From: Bifidobacterium vespertilionis
GTDB taxonomy: Bacteria; Actinomycetota; Actinomycetes; Actinomycetales; Bifidobacteriaceae
DNA: 64,000 nucleotides
Direction: 5' to 3'
NCBI RefSeq assembly: GCF_008698145.1
Contig: NZ_RZNZ01000011.1
Location: 1 to 64,000, forward strand
Positions 62,260-64,000 of the stretch are shown here, piece after piece. Numbering within the stretch: position 1 is the first letter of the stretch; each line of letters begins with the position of its first letter. The position numbers and the translations under genes were made by a program. The notes beneath the pieces are model-generated. The model did not search any database and was not told where the DNA came from. It saw only the letters and a list, made by a program, of their open reading frames with translations.

Positions 62260-62359
62260 TTACGAAAACCCGTAAAGCGTGCTAACTTGCGGAGCTGTTC
62301 AAAACCGCATGGCCCGCGCCGAATACATTGAGTACTTCGGTGCGGGCCATGCGGTTTTC
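62260..62359 (+). promoter_or_regulatory. Promoter, operator-like palindrome and long hairpin before the DHA2 transporter
   Basis: TTACGA (62260-62265), 17 bp, TAACTT (62283-62288) forms a promoter. TTACG-N6-CGTAA (62260-62275) is a palindrome over its -35. Just after the expected start, AAAACCGCATGGCCCGCG and CCGAA pair with the complementary 23-nt arm across a 12-nt loop, one mismatch, ending TTTTCTG at 62359. Confidence 0.6.
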
Positions 62360-62380
62360 TGCGTCCAGAGAGAGGAAACC

Positions 62381-63790
62381 GTGACACAGTCATCCGCAAC
62401 AACCGCAACATCCGCACCCGCCGCAGCCGAGCCGCGCTTCGCCCATCCCCATCGGGTCATGTCCGGCCTGTACGCCGGCGTCTTTCTGGGCATGCTGTCC
62501 GAAACGTCCATGAACATCGCCCTGCCGGACCTCATGCAGGAGTTCTCCGTCACCTCCGGCACCGCGCAGTGGATGGTCGTCGGCTACATGCTGGCCATCG
62601 GCGTCGTGCTGCCGTGCGTCGGCTTCATGCTCAAATGGGTCAGGGCCAAGACCCTCGCCCTGTTCGCCCTGATCTGCTTCCTTGCGGGCGCGATCGTGTG
62701 CACCATCGCCCCCAACTTCCCGATCCTGCTGGCCGGTCGCATGGTCCAGGGCGTGAGCACCGGCATCATGCTGCCCACCATGTACGCGGCGATCATGCGC
62801 GTCTTCCCGCCGCATAAGATCGGCGCGGCCAACGGCGTGGCGGGCCTGACGATCATGTTCGCCCCCGTGATCGGCCCCACCCTGGCCGGCCTGCTGATCG
62901 GCGCGTTCTCCTGGCGCGCGATCTTCGCCATGCTGGCCGTGGTCGCCGCCGTGGCCATCGCGCTCACCGCCGCCTTCTTCGTCACGCCGATCGAACGCAC
63001 CCGCCCGGCCGTGGACATCCCGTCCATCATCGCCTCGGCGGTCGGCTTCGGCTGCCTGGTGGCCGGCGTGAGCCTGATCAGCGACATGGGCTTCTCCGTG
63101 CCGGTGATCGGCCTGCTGGCGGTGGGTGTGATCGTGCTCGCATTCTATGCGCGCCGCCAGTTCACCGTCGCCGACCCGCTGCTGGACCTCAAGGCCCTGC
63201 GCATCCCCGCATTCACCGTGCCGGCCGTCATGGTCAGCTGCTCGTTCGCCTGCACCCTCGCATTCATGTATCTGGTGCCGCAGGAGCTGCAGCGCGGCTT
63301 GGGCATGGATTCGGCCACCGCAGGCCTGCTCATGCTGCCCGCCGGCGTGATCAACGCCCTGTGCACGCTGCTGGCCGGCCACCTGTACGACAAGTATGGC
63401 GCCAAGCGTCTCGTGTGGATCGGCGTGGTCATGGCCGTGATCGGCGGCGCGCTGTTCATCGCGATCGGCGTCGGCTCCCCGGTGGCGCTGTTCCTGACCG
63501 CGCACATCGTGATCATGGTGGGCATCCCGTTCATCCAGCAGTCCACCCAGTCCGCCGCGCTGCACAGCCTGCCGCGCGAGTTGGCGGCCGACGGCAGCAC
63601 GATCCTCAACACCATGCAGCAGGTGGTGGGCGCGATCGGCACGGCCATCGCCACCTGCCTGCTGGGGCTGGCGGACACGAGCACCCAGGCCGGCTTCGTG
63701 ACCGGTTCGCGCTACGGCTATGCGTTCGGACTGGCGCTGGTCGCCCTGGTGCTCATCGGCTCGTTCGGTCTGCGCGAGCCGCGCCGATAG
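62381..63790 (+). CDS. MFS transporter, DHA2 (14-helix drug efflux) family
   Basis: The 469-residue protein has 14 predicted helices and DHA2 motifs: ETSMNIALPDLMQEF in TM1, QWMVVGYMLAIGVVLPCVGF, AGRMVQGVSTGIMLPTMYA and GVAGLTIMFAPVIGPTLAG in TM5. Such carriers export drugs or metabolites with proton uptake. I chose the GTG at 62381 behind GAGAGAGG. An in-frame ATG at 62309 sits inside the hairpin. A palindromic operator and hairpin upstream suggest inducible expression. Confidence 0.88.
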   Translation: MTQSSATTATSAPAAAEPRFAHPHRVMSGLYAGVFLGMLSETSMNIALPDLMQEFSVTSGTAQWMVVGYMLAIGVVLPCVGFMLKWVRAKTLALFALICFLAGAIVCTIAPNFPILLAGRMVQGVSTGIMLPTMYAAIMRVFPPHKIGAANGVAGLTIMFAPVIGPTLAGLLIGAFSWRAIFAMLAVVAAVAIALTAAFFVTPIERTRPAVDIPSIIASAVGFGCLVAGVSLISDMGFSVPVIGLLAVGVIVLAFYARRQFTVADPLLDLKALRIPAFTVPAVMVSCSFACTLAFMYLVPQELQRGLGMDSATAGLLMLPAGVINALCTLLAGHLYDKYGAKRLVWIGVVMAVIGGALFIAIGVGSPVALFLTAHIVIMVGIPFIQQSTQSAALHSLPRELAADGSTILNTMQQVVGAIGTAIATCLLGLADTSTQAGFVTGSRYGYAFGLALVALVLIGSFGLREPRR

Positions 63791-63809
63791 CAAGGCATGA
63801 TCGAGATAT

Positions 63810-63845
63810 GAAAAACCCCGCACGGATTTCCGCGCGGGGTTTTTC
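63810..63845. terminator. Bidirectional terminator between converging transporter genes
   Basis: GAAAAACCCCGC...GCGGGGTTTTTC works on both strands for the DHA2 gene (+) and the next gene (-). Confidence 0.85.
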
Positions 63846-63878
63846 ATAGCCGGCCAACCAAACGGTCAGCCGATCGGA

Positions 63879-64000
63879 TCACTTGGCGTAATCGTTGTTC
63901 TTGCTTTCCTTGATGAGGAACAGCGCGATCAGGGCGATCACGGACATGACGGCGAGGTACCAGCCGACGGACTCGACCGTGCCGGTGGCCTGCACCAGGG
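63879..64000 (-). CDS. C-terminal end of an MFS (MHS-type) transporter, partial
   Basis: The right edge cuts the gene. The last 39 residues include ESVGWYLAVMSVIALIALFL, then IKESKNNDYAK and the stop at 63879-63881. The final helix and the Lys-rich tail resemble the end of metabolite:H+ symporters like the protein at 1341-2696. No substrate can be assigned from this piece. Confidence 0.75.
   Translation of the reverse strand, partial: LVQATGTVESVGWYLAVMSVIALIALFLIKESKNNDYAK

Overview
The window reads as a chromosomal segment of a high-GC actinobacterium, most likely a Bifidobacterium. Supporting signs are two short class I ilvC genes, a SenX3/RegX3-like pair upstream of pstSCAB, a DUF348/G5 resuscitation-factor-like protein, a DUF5648-type surface repeat protein, a leaderless DeoR-type regulator joined to galT-galK, and a glycosidase/ABC-importer cluster. 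I did not assign a species. I saw no rRNA, tRNA, transposase, integrase or CRISPR-Cas genes.

Layout. 1-230 is the end of a surface repeat protein. 231-1108 holds dispersed palindromes and a symmetric GTCAC-motif element. 1109-3989 holds a leader peptide, an attenuator-like terminator, an MHS-type transporter and ilvC copy 1. 4241-20723 is a beta-manno(gluco)side cluster: two SGNH/SASA esterases, GH1 beta-glucosidase, a family 5 binding protein with a full oligopeptide-type ABC importer, GH2 beta-mannosidase, a LacI regulator, a small membrane protein and an AGE-family epimerase/isomerase. Shared TTAACCGGTT-like operators tie it together. About 115 bp of ilvC 3' flank is present on both sides of this cluster, which suggests it was inserted between ilvC copies. 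21205-26240 holds a frameshifted AAA ATPase, ilvC copy 2, a DUF559-like nuclease, a second GTCAC element and a small hypothetical gene. 26506-36581 holds a sortase-type surface protein, a protein tyrosine phosphatase, the phosphate two-component system, pstSCAB and an NCS2 purine permease. 37220-48854 is core metabolism and envelope: Rpf-like protein, thioredoxin, Nudix proteins, hydrolase, L,D-transpeptidase, GcvH, App1-type phosphatase, oligopeptidase and leuB. 49486-58633 holds a permuted lipoate ligase, a Crp-type regulator, a class A PBP, an old yellow enzyme, pyrD and a polyprenol-phosphate mannosyltransferase. 58690-64000 holds the gal operon, a DHA2 transporter and the end of another transporter.

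How the genes work together. In the mannoside island the importer would bring in acetylated beta-linked manno/gluco-oligosaccharides. The two esterases, which lack signal peptides, would strip acetyl groups in the cytoplasm. GH1 and GH2 would release glucose and mannose, and the AGE enzyme would convert mannose or a Man-disaccharide into a usable sugar, all under the LacI regulator. SenX3/RegX3-like signalling would drive pst through a PHO-box-like direct repeat.

The most unusual content is intergenic. At least four unrelated families of short palindromes form strictly periodic arrays: GTCAC motifs at 21-bp steps in a mirror-symmetric element found twice with identical geometry; 44-bp GTCTC...GAGAC palindromes every 61-62 bp at two loci; 21-bp TTCTGTAA...TTACAGAA palindromes every 51 bp; and GCTCA...TGAGC palindromes about every 81 bp. 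All periods are close to whole numbers of DNA helical turns. I cannot match them to a named element.
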